Below, one piece after another: positions 1 to 9,292 of a stretch of 64,000 nucleotides of DNA. Under the pieces are notes generated by a model. That model ran no database searches. It was not told the origin of the DNA and saw only the letters and a list, made by a program, of their open reading frames with translations. The DNA comes from Pseudomonas siliginis (GTDB taxonomy: Bacteria; Pseudomonadota; Gammaproteobacteria; Pseudomonadales; Pseudomonadaceae). The first letter of the stretch is position 1, and each line of letters opens with the position of its first letter. A program made the translations under genes and the position numbers. The stretch is taken from the NCBI RefSeq assembly GCF_019145195.1, contig NZ_JAHSTW010000004.1, positions 124,001 through 188,000 on the forward strand, read 5' to 3'.

Positions 1-459
1 GCCCGGAGCGGGATGTTTGAACCAGAGTTGTGAGTGTGGCGATTCCCCTGGGTTGCCGCTCAGTCTCGTGACTCTAATCCAGCAATCCAGCCTGACGTCG
101 GTAAACGGCAGGAATTTCTCCTCGAGGGTTTCAGCTGTAATGTAAAAAAGTACGGTTTTAGGGGTCTTTCCATCGGCCTCAAAATCGTCCTCTGTAAGGG
201 CGAAATCAATCACGGACGAAGGGTTGGTGACATCGGGTCTATCGAGGAAGACTTCGATACGGTCACCGAGGGCTTGAGACAGATACGCCGGGAGACTGAA
301 GCCCAATCCGTTAATGTTCTGAGCAACCATGGCGATGTTGATACCGTAGCTCTTGTCAGTTTGCAGCTTGTGCAGGAGTGGTTGCGGCGGATAGAGGGCC
401 AGCACACCGATACCGGAACGCGGCGCAGGAGGGAATATCAGGTATTGTGAGCTGGTCAT
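1..459 (-). CDS. Hypothetical protein, N-terminal 153 residues (3' end outside window)
   Basis: An uninterrupted minus-strand frame starts at ATG 459 (MTSSQYLIFPPAPRSG) and runs off the left edge of the window, so only the N-terminus is visible. The translated part has no signal peptide and no membrane segment. It looks like a soluble beta-rich domain (LYPPQPLLHKL near residue 23, VLFYITAETL near 113, LWFKHPAPG at the edge). By general resemblance it may be the head of one of the long Ig-like repeat proteins common in fluorescent pseudomonads, but that is an impression, not a demonstrated match. No upstream partner gene is seen; a hairpin separates it from the ybaN-like gene. Confidence 0.6.
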   Translation of the reverse strand, partial: MTSSQYLIFPPAPRSGIGVLALYPPQPLLHKLQTDKSYGINIAMVAQNINGLGFSLPAYLSQALGDRIEVFLDRPDVTNPSSVIDFALTEDDFEADGKTPKTVLFYITAETLEEKFLPFTDVRLDCWIRVTRLSGNPGESPHSQLWFKHPAPG

Positions 460-540
460 GAATTTTCGCCTTCCACACGGGGCGCTTACCTGGGCTGTCA
501 GCGCCGATACGGAAGAATTAAGCATGCGACGTTAAAGCGC

Positions 541-564
541 GCACCTGTCAACTCTGACAGGTGC
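541..564 (-). terminator. 10-bp hairpin downstream of the ybaN-like gene
   Basis: A perfect 10-bp inverted repeat (GCACCTGTCA, 4-nt loop, TGACAGGTGC) lies 45 bases after the stop of the ybaN-like gene. On the minus strand it is followed by GCGCTTTAAC, which is only weakly U-rich, so it may be a weak terminator or an operator for the gene starting at 459. Confidence 0.45.
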
Positions 565-608
565 GGACGGATATCGGATGAACGGTTGTGCCGCCGAAGG
601 TGGGGCAA

Positions 609-1004
609 TCAGCGTTTTTTCAAGGTCTTCTGCCGCACTATGTAAACCGTCACCAGCACCGCACTGGTCAGCATGAATCCACGCGCCCAAACCAGCGGCA
701 CCAGATAACACGAGAACAGAATGCTCACCCACATCAGGCCGATCGCGTAGACCTTGCCTTTGAGCGGGATGCCGTTGCCTTCGAGGTAGTCGCGAATCCA
801 TGGCCCCAGCCGTGGATGTTCGACCAGCCAGCGATAGAAGCGCGGAGAGCTGCGCGCGAAGCAGGCCGCGGCGAGCAGAAGGAAGGGGGTGGTGGGCAGG
901 ACCGGCAGGAAGATACCGATCACCCCCAATGCGACGCTGAGCCAGCCGATGGCCAGCAGGACGTAGCGCAACATCAGGGGGCGGTTGCCTATGGGGTTGT
1001 CCAT
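609..1004 (-). CDS. YbaN-like DUF454 inner membrane protein
   Basis: 131 residues. It has the DUF454 (YbaN) signature: a hydrophobic segment at about 13-33 with GVIGIFLPVLPTTPFLL, then ARSSPRFYRWLVEHPRLGPWI, then a second hydrophobic hairpin at about 85-125 and a basic tail (RQKTLKKR). Members are small inner-membrane proteins of unknown function. The gene begins about 10 bases after the stop of the UPF0149 gene on the same strand, so the two are probably co-transcribed. A start at Met-11 (MLRYVLL) is also possible; neither start has a strong ribosome-binding site. Confidence 0.85.
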   Translation of the reverse strand: MDNPIGNRPLMLRYVLLAIGWLSVALGVIGIFLPVLPTTPFLLLAAACFARSSPRFYRWLVEHPRLGPWIRDYLEGNGIPLKGKVYAIGLMWVSILFSCYLVPLVWARGFMLTSAVLVTVYIVRQKTLKKR

Positions 1005-1014
1005 AGGCCGGGTC

Positions 1015-1602
1015 TTAGTGATGACGAGGCTTGAGGATCGCCGGTTTTTCGTCGGGGGCCTGGCACAGCAGGTACAGCGCGGTCAGGGCTTCCGGAATCT
1101 GAACGATCATGTCGTCCATCAGGTTGGCGTCCTTGGCGATGTCTTCGAACTCAGGCTGCTCGTCGAACAGGCCGGAACCGACCATGATCGGCAGGAGCAT
1201 TTCGCTGACTTCTTCTTCGGCGGTTTCGAACCAGGCCGCTTCGCGCAGGAACACGCCCTCCATGAAACCGATGCACCAGCCGCGCAGTTCGGAATCGTCC
1301 GGCTCTTCGCCCAGATCCAGTTCGCACGGCAATTCGAATTCTTCATCCGAGGCCAGTTGGCGAGCGATGTGCGCTTTGAGGCCGATCAGTGTGGCTTCGA
1401 TTTCGGCACGCTGGGCTTCGTCGGCGTAATGCGGTTCTTCGGCGAACAGCGCGTCGATCCACTCGCGCTCCGGAACGTCTTCGGAGCAGATAGACAGCGC
1501 GGTCAGGTAGCCGTGGGCGGCGACGTAATCCAGCGCCTCGTCGTGCAGCTCGTCGGCATCGAGGAAGACTTGCAGGCGGGTCAGTTGCTCAGCGAAGGAC
1601 AT
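1015..1602 (-). CDS. UPF0149 (YecA/YgfB-like) family protein
   Basis: 195 residues, very acidic, all-helical in appearance. The start MSFAEQLTRLQ is chosen because upstream in-frame codons give a basic, low-complexity extension unlike the family, and the result matches the roughly 190-residue length of YgfB-type proteins. Family hallmarks include the central GWCIGFMEGVFLREAAWF segment (about residues 100-120) and the C-terminal YLLCQAPDEKP. The family has no catalytic motif; E. coli YgfB is of poorly known, possibly regulatory, function. It is the first gene of a two-gene unit with the DUF454 gene. Confidence 0.85.
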   Translation of the reverse strand: MSFAEQLTRLQVFLDADELHDEALDYVAAHGYLTALSICSEDVPEREWIDALFAEEPHYADEAQRAEIEATLIGLKAHIARQLASDEEFELPCELDLGEEPDDSELRGWCIGFMEGVFLREAAWFETAEEEVSEMLLPIMVGSGLFDEQPEFEDIAKDANLMDDMIVQIPEALTALYLLCQAPDEKPAILKPRHH

Positions 1603-1718
1603 TACGGGGCTACCTTGGGGAATAAACAATGCGGGAATTCTAGGCTTTCTTGCGCGCTCTAGCCAGCCGCTTGGCAGATTTGCCCGAATTACCGGGCTTA
1701 CTGGAAAGTTCAATAACG

Positions 1719-1810
1719 CTGTGGGAGCGAGCCTGCTCGCGAAGGCGGTATATCAGGCACTTTTCTATCGACTGACAGGTCGCTTTCGCGAGCAGGCTCG
1801 CTCCCACAGG
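1719..1810. repeat. REP doublet (inverted pair) upstream of recQ
   Basis: Two copies of the 27-base palindromic REP unit (gtgggagcgagcctgctcgc plus gaaggcgg) face each other, separated by about 33 bases, as in REPIN/BIME elements. This explains most of the 405-base gap between the UPF0149 gene and recQ; I see no gene there. Confidence 0.9.
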
Positions 1811-2007
1811 GTTTTGTGTGTGGCAGGTTTATCAGTGTCTTCTCAGCGGCACCCTGTGCGGCGAAGGCCTCGGGTATACTGCCGCGTTTTGCGATCCCTG
1901 CCGGCGCTGCGCTGGTCATGCAATGTGTTCTTACGTTTTGTTTAAGCAGCCGAGGCTGCTCTGAACCAGCCTGAGCAGGGATGTATCGGTAGATTTTTGG
2001 AGTTTTT

Positions 2008-4137
2008 ATGCTCGAACAGGCTCAACGCGTCCTCAAGGACATCTTCGGCTACGACAGTTTCCGTGGCCGTCAGGGTGCGATCATTGAGCGCGTGGCCAGC
2101 GGCGGTGATGCGCTGGTGCTGATGCCTACCGGTGGCGGCAAGTCGTTGTGCTTCCAGGTGCCGGCACTGTTGCGCGAGGGCCTGGCGGTGGTCGTTTCGC
2201 CGTTGATCGCGCTGATGGACGATCAGGTCGCCACCCTTGAAGAACTGGGCGTGGCCGCCGCTGCGCTGAACTCCACGCTGAGTGCCGAGCAGCAGCGCGA
2301 TCTCGCTCTGCGGATCAAACGCGGCGAAGTGAAAATGCTCTATCTGGCGCCCGAGCGCTTGGTTCAGCCGCGCATGCTGGCATTCCTGCAAAGCCTGGAA
2401 ATCGCCCTGTTCGCCATCGACGAAGCGCATTGCGTGTCGCAATGGGGCCACGATTTCCGCCGCGAATACCTGCAACTTGGCCAATTGGCAGAGCTGTTCC
2501 CCAACGTTCCGCGCATCGCCCTCACCGCGACCGCCGACAAGCGTACCCGCGAAGAAATTGTCGATCGCCTGCACCTGCAGAACGCCGAGCGCTTTCTGTC
2601 GAGTTTCGACCGCCCGAACATCTTCTATCGCATCGTCCCGAAGGAGCAGCCGCGCAAACAGTTGCTGGCGTTCCTCGCCGAGCGGCGCAGCGATGCCGGC
2701 ATCGTTTACTGCCTGTCGCGCAAGAAGGTCGAAGAAGTTGCGGCGTTTCTCAGCGAGCAGGGCTTCCCGGCGCTGCCGTATCACGCCGGTCTGCCCAACG
2801 ATCTGCGCGCTTATCACCAGAAGCGCTTCCTCAACGAGGAAGGCCTGATCATGGTCGCCACCGTGGCGTTCGGCATGGGCATCGACAAGCCCAACGTACG
2901 CTTTGTCGCGCACCTCGATCTGCCGAAATCTCTCGAGGCGTATTACCAGGAAACCGGGCGCGGCGGCCGTGACGGGCTGCCGGCGGATGCGTGGATGGCC
3001 TACGGTCTGCAAGACGTGGTGATGCTCAAGCAGATGCTGCAGAACTCCGAAGGCGACGAGCGGCACAAGCGTCTGGAGCAGCACAAGCTCGACGCCATGC
3101 TCTCGCTGTGCGAAGAAACCCGCTGCCGCCGCCAGGCGTTGCTGGCCTATTTCGATGAAGACATGCCAGAACCGTGCGGGCACTGCGACAACTGTGTCGA
3201 CGGCGTGCAGACCTGGGACGCCACCGAACCTGCTCGTCAGGCCTTGTCGGCGATTTTCCGCACCGGCCAGCGCTATGGCGTCGGTCATCTGGTCGACGTG
3301 TTGCTGGGCAAGGACAACGAAAAGGTTCGCAGCTTTGGCCACCAGCATTTGTCGGTGTTTGGTGTGGGCAAGGCGTTGAGCGAGAGCGAGTGGCGCTCGC
3401 TGTTTCGCCAGTTGGTGGCACGTGGGTTGGCCGATGTCGATCACGAGGGTTATGGCGGTCTGCGTCTTAATGACAGTTGCCGGCCGCTGCTCAAAGGCGA
3501 AGTGAAGCTGGAACTGCGCCGCGACCTGAAACCGCAAGTCACCGCCAAAACCGGCAGCAAGAGCCAGGCCAGCCAGCTGGTGCGCGGCGAGGAACGCGAA
3601 CAGTGGGAAGCCTTGCGTGCATTGCGCCGCAAGCTCGCCGAAGAACACGGCGTGCCGCCGTACGTCATCTTCCCCGACTCGACGTTGTTGGAAATGCTCC
3701 GCAGCCAGCCGACCTCGCTGGCGGAAATGGCCCGGGTCAGCGGCGTCGGCGCACGCAAGCTGGAACGTTATGGCGAAGCCTTCCTGGAAGTGCTCGGCGG
3801 CGAGGCGGAGGCGCCGAAGGTGGTCGCCGATGTCCGTCACGAGCTGATCACCCTGGCCCGCGCCGGCATGACCCCGCTGCAGATCGCCGGGCAGTTGCAG
3901 TGCTCGGAGAAGAACGTCTACGCCATGCTCGCCGAAGCCATCGGCAAGCAGCAGTTGTCGCTGGAGCAAGCGCTGGATTTGCCTGAGGAATTGATGGGCG
4001 AAGTGCAGGACGCGTTTCTCGATGGCGAGGGTGAGTTGCCGTCCGTCGCCGAAGTCGCCGAGCTGTTCGCCGGGCGTGTGCCGGAAGGCGTGCTGTACTG
4101 CGTGCGGGCGGCGTTGCAGTCTGAATTCGAGATGTGA
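2008..4137 (+). CDS. recQ: ATP-dependent DNA helicase RecQ
   Basis: 709 residues. This is a 3'-5' DNA helicase of recombination and replication-fork repair. Walker A is MPTGGGKS at 39-46, the DEAH box [14 protein letters not shown] is near 138, and helicase motif VI ([10 protein letters not shown]) is near 316. The four zinc cysteines lie in [10 protein letters not shown] to CGHCDNC at about 372-395. A winged-helix RQC domain follows, then an HRDC domain at about 530-600 ([13 protein letters not shown]). The last 100 residues carry an extra helical domain ([22 protein letters not shown]) typical of Pseudomonas RecQ. The start ATG has GGAG 9 bases upstream. It appears to be a single-gene unit. 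Confidence 0.97.
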   Translation: MLEQAQRVLKDIFGYDSFRGRQGAIIERVASGGDALVLMPTGGGKSLCFQVPALLREGLAVVVSPLIALMDDQVATLEELGVAAAALNSTLSAEQQRDLALRIKRGEVKMLYLAPERLVQPRMLAFLQSLEIALFAIDEAHCVSQWGHDFRREYLQLGQLAELFPNVPRIALTATADKRTREEIVDRLHLQNAERFLSSFDRPNIFYRIVPKEQPRKQLLAFLAERRSDAGIVYCLSRKKVEEVAAFLSEQGFPALPYHAGLPNDLRAYHQKRFLNEEGLIMVATVAFGMGIDKPNVRFVAHLDLPKSLEAYYQETGRGGRDGLPADAWMAYGLQDVVMLKQMLQNSEGDERHKRLEQHKLDAMLSLCEETRCRRQALLAYFDEDMPEPCGHCDNCVDGVQTWDATEPARQALSAIFRTGQRYGVGHLVDVLLGKDNEKVRSFGHQHLSVFGVGKALSESEWRSLFRQLVARGLADVDHEGYGGLRLNDSCRPLLKGEVKLELRRDLKPQVTAKTGSKSQASQLVRGEEREQWEALRALRRKLAEEHGVPPYVIFPDSTLLEMLRSQPTSLAEMARVSGVGARKLERYGEAFLEVLGGEAEAPKVVADVRHELITLARAGMTPLQIAGQLQCSEKNVYAMLAEAIGKQQLSLEQALDLPEELMGEVQDAFLDGEGELPSVAEVAELFAGRVPEGVLYCVRAALQSEFEM

Positions 4138-4269
4138 AACGACGTATGCGCCAAGCCCCGTGCAGTTGTAACGATTCAGTACAGAGCGACTCTTGCCTAT
4201 AACTGCCGCCCATGCTTAGCTGACTAATAATTAGATTTTCCGTATTTTCAGTCTAACCGTGAGTGTTTT

Positions 4270-4704
4270 ATGCCGTTAACCGATCAACATCGCTTTGGTA
4301 TGCAACTGGCCCAGATGTCCCGTGGCTGGCGTGCCGAACTGGATCGTCGCCTCGCCGGGCTGGGCCTGTCGCAGGCGCGCTGGCTGGTACTGCTGCATCT
4401 GGCGCGTTTTGAAGAGGCGCCGACCCAACGCGAACTGGCGCAGAGTGTCGGCGTCGAAGGCCCGACCCTGGCGCGCTTGCTCGATAGTCTTGAGAACCAG
4501 GGACTGGTGCAACGCCAGTCCGTAATGGAAGACCGTCGGGCGAAAAAAATCGTGCTCTGCGCACCTGCGCTGCCCCTGATCGAACAGATCGAGACCATTG
4601 CCACGCAGCTGCGCCACGAATTATTCGAGGGCGTCGATGAGGCAGATCTGAAGGTGTGCATGCGCGTGCACGGGCACATTCTGGCCAACCTGGAAAAATC
4701 TTGA
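4270..4704 (+). CDS. MarR/SlyA family transcriptional regulator
   Basis: 144 residues with a MarR-type winged helix: QARWLVLLHLARFEEAPTQRELAQSVGV (helix-turn-helix, about 36-64), recognition helix GPTLARLLDSLENQGLVQR, and the wing VMEDRRAKKIVL around 83-94. The N- and C-terminal helices form the expected dimer interface. Members are dimeric repressors or antirepressors responding to small phenolic ligands or oxidants. The closest general resemblance is to SlyA-like regulators. The upstream 130 bases are AT-richer and could hold its promoter. The regulated target is not evident; the next gene encodes a FimV-like protein. Confidence 0.88.
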   Translation: MPLTDQHRFGMQLAQMSRGWRAELDRRLAGLGLSQARWLVLLHLARFEEAPTQRELAQSVGVEGPTLARLLDSLENQGLVQRQSVMEDRRAKKIVLCAPALPLIEQIETIATQLRHELFEGVDEADLKVCMRVHGHILANLEKS

Positions 4705-4831
4705 GGCACATCCCGGCAGCGATTTTTTGAGAGATCGCGCTGAGCCGACTATAAGAACTACTGGGCAATATCGTGTTCGTACCGGATGTGCGAACGCATA
4801 GAAACCGGTTTTGCTTATTTAAGGGATGCTC

Positions 4832-6640
4832 ATGCTCGCAAGTCGGCACGTGCTGCGCGGGGGCGCCAAATGGCTGCTGCTCGCTGGCGTATTCAGCTAT
4901 TCGACCTGGTCGATGGCGTTGGGGTTGGGCGAAATCACTGTTCACTCGGCCCTCAATCAGCCGTTCAAGGCCGACATCGCGCTGGTCGATGTCGGCACGT
5001 TGACGCAAAACGATCTCTCGGCCAGCCTGGCTTCGGCGGATGAGTTCGGCCGGGCGGGCGTCGAGCGGGTGTTCTTTCTCAATGACCTCAAGTTCACTCC
5101 GATCCTGCGCGGCAGCCGCCAGATGATCCGGGTGACGTCCGGCAAACCGGTCAACGAACCTTTCCTGAATTTCCTCGTGCAGCTCGATCAGCCCAACGGC
5201 CGTCTGCTGCGCGAGTACACGGTGTTGATCGACCCGCCGGGTTCGCCGGGCATCGTGCCCGCCACCGACGAGTCGGATCCGCGCCCGCAATCCTCCGAAT
5301 TTCCAACCGTCGAACCGGTTACCGCGCCGCCCCAAGCGGCCCAAGGCAAACGCCCTGCGGCGCCTGTGCCGCCAACGCCGGCGCAGCCTGCCAACGATGC
5401 GCAGGCCGAGCAACTGGCCGCCAGCGTGCTGCTCACCCAGCAACTGCAAAAGACCCTCGACGAGCAGAACCTCAGGCTGCAAGAGCAGCAAGTGCAAATA
5501 GCCGACGGCAAGAAGCAGATTGAAGATTTGCAAACCCGCTTGGCCGAAGTGCAGAAAGCGCCGCCGCCACCCGTTGTCGCGCCGGCTCCGGCCGCTGTTT
5601 CAGCCCCGGTCGAGGCGGCAGACGATGGCGTGAACTGGCCTCTGCTTGGCGGACTGATATTGCTGCTGGGCGTGCTGGCAGCGTTGCTCATACGCCGTCG
5701 TCAGCAACGTTTGACAGCAGATGGCACGCCGATGCCGCTATTGCCTGTTAGCGCCGAAGACGACGTTGATGAGCCCGAGCTTGAACAATCTGTCGGTGCG
5801 CAAACGGCCGCCGATCATCGCGACGAACCCGGTGCCGGCGACGTGCTGGAGGCTGTGGGCATCTATCTGGCCTACGGCCGCCTCAGCGAAGCGGCCGGGC
5901 TGCTGCGAGATGCCTTGCACAAGGAACCTGAACGCACCGATCTCGGTTTGCAGTTGCTGGAGGTTCTTGGGCGCCAGGGTGACAGCGCCGCTTACGAACA
6001 GCAGGAGAACCGCCTGCGTGCGCTTGGCGTCGATGAGCGCGAACTGATTGAAACCCGCGCTCGCCATCCCAAACTGGCAGGCGCCGCACCGGCGGTATTT
6101 GCGGCAACGCCAAAACCGCCCGAACTGCCCGTGGCCTTGGCAGCGACCGCAGCCGCGCCGCTCGCATCGTCGCCCAGCGCTCTCGAGGATGATTTCGAAT
6201 TGAATCTGGGTGAGCTGTCGATGGATGCAAATTGGGATCTGAACGACAGTCGCACCGATTCCGCCGCACCGCCGATCGATGATCCGGCACTGGGCACCAG
6301 CCTGTCAGTGCTCCCCGTCGATTTCGAACTGCCACAGGCTGCATCTGCCGAAGAAGCTGAACTTGAATGGATCCCCGAACCCGACGCCCAGCCGCTCGAC
6401 GATGACTTCCTCAATGAGTTCGGCGATCCCGAGTCGTCACTGGCGCTGCAACCTCTGGATCTGCAATTGCCCGAGTCCACCGAGACCGACACCGAGGCCG
6501 CCGGCAAGCTCGAACAGGCACAGACCTGCATCGACGACGGCGACATCGACAGTGCGATCGCCTTGCTCAATGAATTGCTCAGGGAAGGGGATGAGCCGTT
6601 GAAGCAGACAGCAAGGACGTTGTTGGCGGGGATTCGCTGA
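4832..6640 (+). CDS. FimV-like inner membrane/peptidoglycan-associated protein
   Basis: 602 residues. An N-terminal signal-anchor ends near WSMALGLGEIT, followed by the FimV N-terminal domain (HSALNQPFKADIALVD, then FLVQLDQPNGRLLREYTVLIDPP). A coiled coil of Gln/Glu-rich repeats comes next, then one transmembrane helix (WPLLGGLILLLGVLAALLI, about 273-291), a cytoplasmic acidic linker and TPR-like segments (AVGIYLAYGRLSEAAGLLRDAL). It ends with a FimV C-terminal motif (CIDDGDIDSAIALLNELL). FimV/HubP proteins organise cell poles and type IV pili. At 602 residues this is shorter than the roughly 900-residue FimV of P. aeruginosa, so it may be a paralogue. Start 4832 is preferred over ATG 4826 because AAGGG at 4821-4825 gives proper spacing only for 4832. 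Confidence 0.85.
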   Translation: MLASRHVLRGGAKWLLLAGVFSYSTWSMALGLGEITVHSALNQPFKADIALVDVGTLTQNDLSASLASADEFGRAGVERVFFLNDLKFTPILRGSRQMIRVTSGKPVNEPFLNFLVQLDQPNGRLLREYTVLIDPPGSPGIVPATDESDPRPQSSEFPTVEPVTAPPQAAQGKRPAAPVPPTPAQPANDAQAEQLAASVLLTQQLQKTLDEQNLRLQEQQVQIADGKKQIEDLQTRLAEVQKAPPPPVVAPAPAAVSAPVEAADDGVNWPLLGGLILLLGVLAALLIRRRQQRLTADGTPMPLLPVSAEDDVDEPELEQSVGAQTAADHRDEPGAGDVLEAVGIYLAYGRLSEAAGLLRDALHKEPERTDLGLQLLEVLGRQGDSAAYEQQENRLRALGVDERELIETRARHPKLAGAAPAVFAATPKPPELPVALAATAAAPLASSPSALEDDFELNLGELSMDANWDLNDSRTDSAAPPIDDPALGTSLSVLPVDFELPQAASAEEAELEWIPEPDAQPLDDDFLNEFGDPESSLALQPLDLQLPESTETDTEAAGKLEQAQTCIDDGDIDSAIALLNELLREGDEPLKQTARTLLAGIR

Positions 6641-6670
6641 GCGCCGACGTATTTCGTGTTCATCCGAGAC

Positions 6671-6743
6671 CGCTTTCGCGAGCAGGCTCGCTCCCACAAT
6701 GGAATGTGCTTTCCCTGTGGGAGCGAGCCTGCTCGCGAAGGCG
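6671..6743. repeat. REP doublet between convergent fimV-like and plpD genes
   Basis: Two inverted copies of the cgctttcgcgagcaggctcg type REP unit, about 20 bases apart, end immediately before the plpD stop codon. Transcripts of both convergent genes would form a stable stem-loop here. Confidence 0.9.
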
Positions 6744-8933
6744 TCAGAACGTCTGCCCCAGATTCAGGTAAACCGCCTGCTCATCCGCATCATTCAACCC
6801 ATACGTGAAGTTCAACGGCCCCAGTGGCGTGTCGAAGCCGATAAACACACTCGCGGCATTGATGTAGCCGCTGTCGAATTCATTGTCGTTGTTCCACGCC
6901 CGACCGCGCTCCAGCGAGGCGCCGGCGTACAGCGGGAAGTCCAGCGGCAGGTACGAGCGCGGCGTCAGGCGGCGGTAGTACACAGCGCGCATCAGGCTGA
7001 CATTCTGCCCGGACAGCGCATCCTCACGGAATCCTGACAACTGCCGCGCGCCGCCGAGCAGGAAGCTTGAGGTGACCACATTGGCATCGTCCAGCGTGCG
7101 GCCGTACCGTCCGCCGAGAATCAGCGTATCCGGCCCGTGGCTCATGGCCTTGTCGAAATTCAGTTCCCACTGGCGATAGCGCGTGTCCGAGCTCAGCCCC
7201 GGTTCGAACTGGGTGAAGGTCAGGCTGACGTCCTTGCCCTCGTGCGGAAAGTAGACGTTGTCCAGCGAGTCGTAGGAATACTTCACGGTATAGAAGCCTT
7301 CGTTGAAACTCTCGCTCGGCAGATCCTGATCACCGATGCGCACGTCAGCCTTGCCCCAGGCCTGGCCGACGCCGAGTCGCACTTCACCATTATTGCCGAT
7401 CTGCCGCCCGAGGTTGAGGCCGAAGCCGTAACGCTCGACGCGATACTGGGCGATCGGATCGTTATCCAGCACCGAGTCAACGTTCTGCGCCTCGAACGAC
7501 CCGTAGGGTGCGACGAAGTAACGCGAGCCGACGTCCAGCGGCTGATAGAACTCGCTGTACAGCTCCTGCTTGTCGCCGATCTGCGCGCGGGTCAGCCATT
7601 CCGCACCGAGGCGGTTGATGCCGTTGACGCGATAGCTCGCACCAAGGTTGAAAGCACTGTCGCCGCGCATGTCGTCCGACAGATTGAGGCCGACCCGCAA
7701 ATAATCGGTGCCGCTGCGCTTGCCGCTGGCACTGATGACCAAGGTGTGATCCTGGCCTTTGTGCACCACGCGGTAACGCACTTGATCGAAGTAATCGAGG
7801 CCGTACAGCGTGCCCATGTCCGAATGCAGGCGGCCCAGGTCGAGCGGCGCGCCGATCGGTTGGCGGATGTAATAGCGAATCACGTCATCGTCGACTTTCG
7901 AGTCATTTTCGATGCGGATCCCGGTAATGATCGGCGTGCGTTGCCCAGGCTGGCGGGCGGCGTTCAATTCCGCGTCCTGGGTTTGAGTCGGCTTCAGCTG
8001 CGCCAGCCGCGCATCGAGGATCCGCGTGGCGCGATAACCGGCGTCGATCATCTCTTGAGCCTTGCCGAAATCGGTCACGCCGAACGCGGCCAGCGCAGGC
8101 TGGATCAACACGTCATTGGCATGCAGAGTCGCCAGTTGTTCTTCGGAGTTGCGCCGGGTCATCAGGGTGATCGACTGATTGAGCACATCGACCACCGTGG
8201 TCAGTTGCTTGCGATTGCGCAGAGGTGTGCCGATATCGACGACGATGGCGATGTCGACACCCATTTCCCGCGCGACATCCAGCGGGATGTTGTCAGTCAT
8301 GCCGCCGTCCACCAACAACCGGCCATCGAGCTCGACCGGGGCGAACACCGCCGGGATCGACATGCTCGCGCGGATCACTTGCGGCAGGTGGCCTTTGCGA
8401 AACACCACTTTTTCGCCATTGGCGATGTCGGTGGTCACGGCGCGAAACGGGATCGGCAGTTTGTCGAAGTCGCGGGTGTCGCTGGTGTGGGCCAACAGGC
8501 TTTCCAGCAGCAGTGCGAGGTTCTGGCCCTGAATCACCCCCAATGGCAGGCCGAGGCTGCCGTCGTCGCGGAAGCTGAGTTTCTGCTTCACCAGAAAATC
8601 GCGGTCGTCCTGTTTGCGGCGAAATGGCACGTCCTCACGCGGCGGCGCGTCGGAAAGCGCCGCTTGCCAGTCGATGCTCAGGGCGAGTTTTTCCAGTTCG
8701 TCGATCTTGTAGCCCGAGGCGTACAGGCCGCCGACTACCGCGCCCATGCTGGTGCCGGCAATCGCGTCGATCCTGATGCCTTGTTCTTCCAGCGCCTTGA
8801 GCACGCCGATGTGCGCCAGCCCGCGCGCAGCGCCGCCGGACAGCACCAGGCCGACTTTCGGTCGTGGCGCTTCACTGGCGTGAACCAGCAGGGGAAGGAA
8901 ACCAAGCAGCAGGCAGAGCAGCAAACGGCGCAT
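6744..8933 (-). CDS. plpD: PlpD-type patatin phospholipase autotransporter (type Vd secretion)
   Basis: 729 residues. A signal peptide (1-19, ending VHAS) is followed by a patatin domain. The oxyanion-hole motif GGAARG is at 33-38, the nucleophile serine is in GTSMG (60-64), and the catalytic aspartate is in DGGMTDN near 208. A POTRA-like domain (TGIRIENDSKVDDDVIRYYI, about 335-410) precedes a C-terminal 16-strand-type beta-barrel that ends in Phe (LNLGQTF), the usual outer-membrane sorting signal. PlpD proteins are one-polypeptide lipases carried across the outer membrane by their own Omp85-like barrel. The full-length catalytic dyad is intact. The stop codon abuts a REP doublet. Confidence 0.92.
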   Translation of the reverse strand: MRRLLLCLLLGFLPLLVHASEAPRPKVGLVLSGGAARGLAHIGVLKALEEQGIRIDAIAGTSMGAVVGGLYASGYKIDELEKLALSIDWQAALSDAPPREDVPFRRKQDDRDFLVKQKLSFRDDGSLGLPLGVIQGQNLALLLESLLAHTSDTRDFDKLPIPFRAVTTDIANGEKVVFRKGHLPQVIRASMSIPAVFAPVELDGRLLVDGGMTDNIPLDVAREMGVDIAIVVDIGTPLRNRKQLTTVVDVLNQSITLMTRRNSEEQLATLHANDVLIQPALAAFGVTDFGKAQEMIDAGYRATRILDARLAQLKPTQTQDAELNAARQPGQRTPIITGIRIENDSKVDDDVIRYYIRQPIGAPLDLGRLHSDMGTLYGLDYFDQVRYRVVHKGQDHTLVISASGKRSGTDYLRVGLNLSDDMRGDSAFNLGASYRVNGINRLGAEWLTRAQIGDKQELYSEFYQPLDVGSRYFVAPYGSFEAQNVDSVLDNDPIAQYRVERYGFGLNLGRQIGNNGEVRLGVGQAWGKADVRIGDQDLPSESFNEGFYTVKYSYDSLDNVYFPHEGKDVSLTFTQFEPGLSSDTRYRQWELNFDKAMSHGPDTLILGGRYGRTLDDANVVTSSFLLGGARQLSGFREDALSGQNVSLMRAVYYRRLTPRSYLPLDFPLYAGASLERGRAWNNDNEFDSGYINAASVFIGFDTPLGPLNFTYGLNDADEQAVYLNLGQTF

Positions 8934-9004
8934 TGTGAGTCTCGGGGCAAGCGGTAAAGCCGGCTATTATAGCGGCGCCCTCTGTCTCAGGAGTTTCAGC
9001 GATC

Positions 9005-9292
9005 ATGACCGTCGCCAAAGCCGAAGTTGTCATTACTTATTGCACCCAATGCCAGTGGCTGCTGCGCGCGGCGTGGCTGGCCCAGGAACTGCTCAGCACC
9101 TTTGCTGACGACCTGGGCAAAGTGTCGTTGGTGCCGGGCACCGGCGGGGTGTTTCACATCACTTGTGCGGGTGTGCAGATCTGGGAGCGCAAGACCGACG
9201 GTGGTTTCCCTGAGGCCAAGGTATTGAAGCAGCGTGTGCGCGATCAGATCGATCCTGACCGCGACCTCGGCCACAACGACCGCACTCAGTGA
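9005..9292 (+). CDS. SelT/SelW/SelH family (Rdx-type) thioredoxin-fold protein
   Basis: 95 residues with the Rdx hallmark CxxC (YCTQCQW, Cys-13 and Cys-16) after the first beta-strand, followed by RAAWLAQELLSTFADDLGKVSLVPGTGGVFHI and the conserved FPEAKVLKQRVRD helix near the C-terminus. Bacterial members are cysteine homologues of eukaryotic selenoproteins W/T; their physiological partner is unknown. It is divergent from plpD, so the 71-base gap should hold both promoters, and it overlaps the 3' end of the convergent EamA gene by 7 bases. Confidence 0.88.
   Translation: MTVAKAEVVITYCTQCQWLLRAAWLAQELLSTFADDLGKVSLVPGTGGVFHITCAGVQIWERKTDGGFPEAKVLKQRVRDQIDPDRDLGHNDRTQ

Noticed and set aside
34..450. 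138-codon plus-strand frame at the left edge
   Set aside because: The minus strand here is open for 153 codons from a good ATG to the window edge and reads as a normal protein; the plus frame is its shadow.
1942..3969. 675-codon minus-strand frame opposite recQ
   Set aside because: It mirrors recQ codon structure; the product is Gln/His/Arg/Ala-rich low-complexity sequence with no domain, as is usual for antisense frames in high-GC genes.
7137..8957. 606-codon plus-strand frame opposite plpD
   Set aside because: PlpD on the minus strand has signal peptide, catalytic dyad and beta-barrel; the opposite frame has none and lacks a ribosome-binding site.
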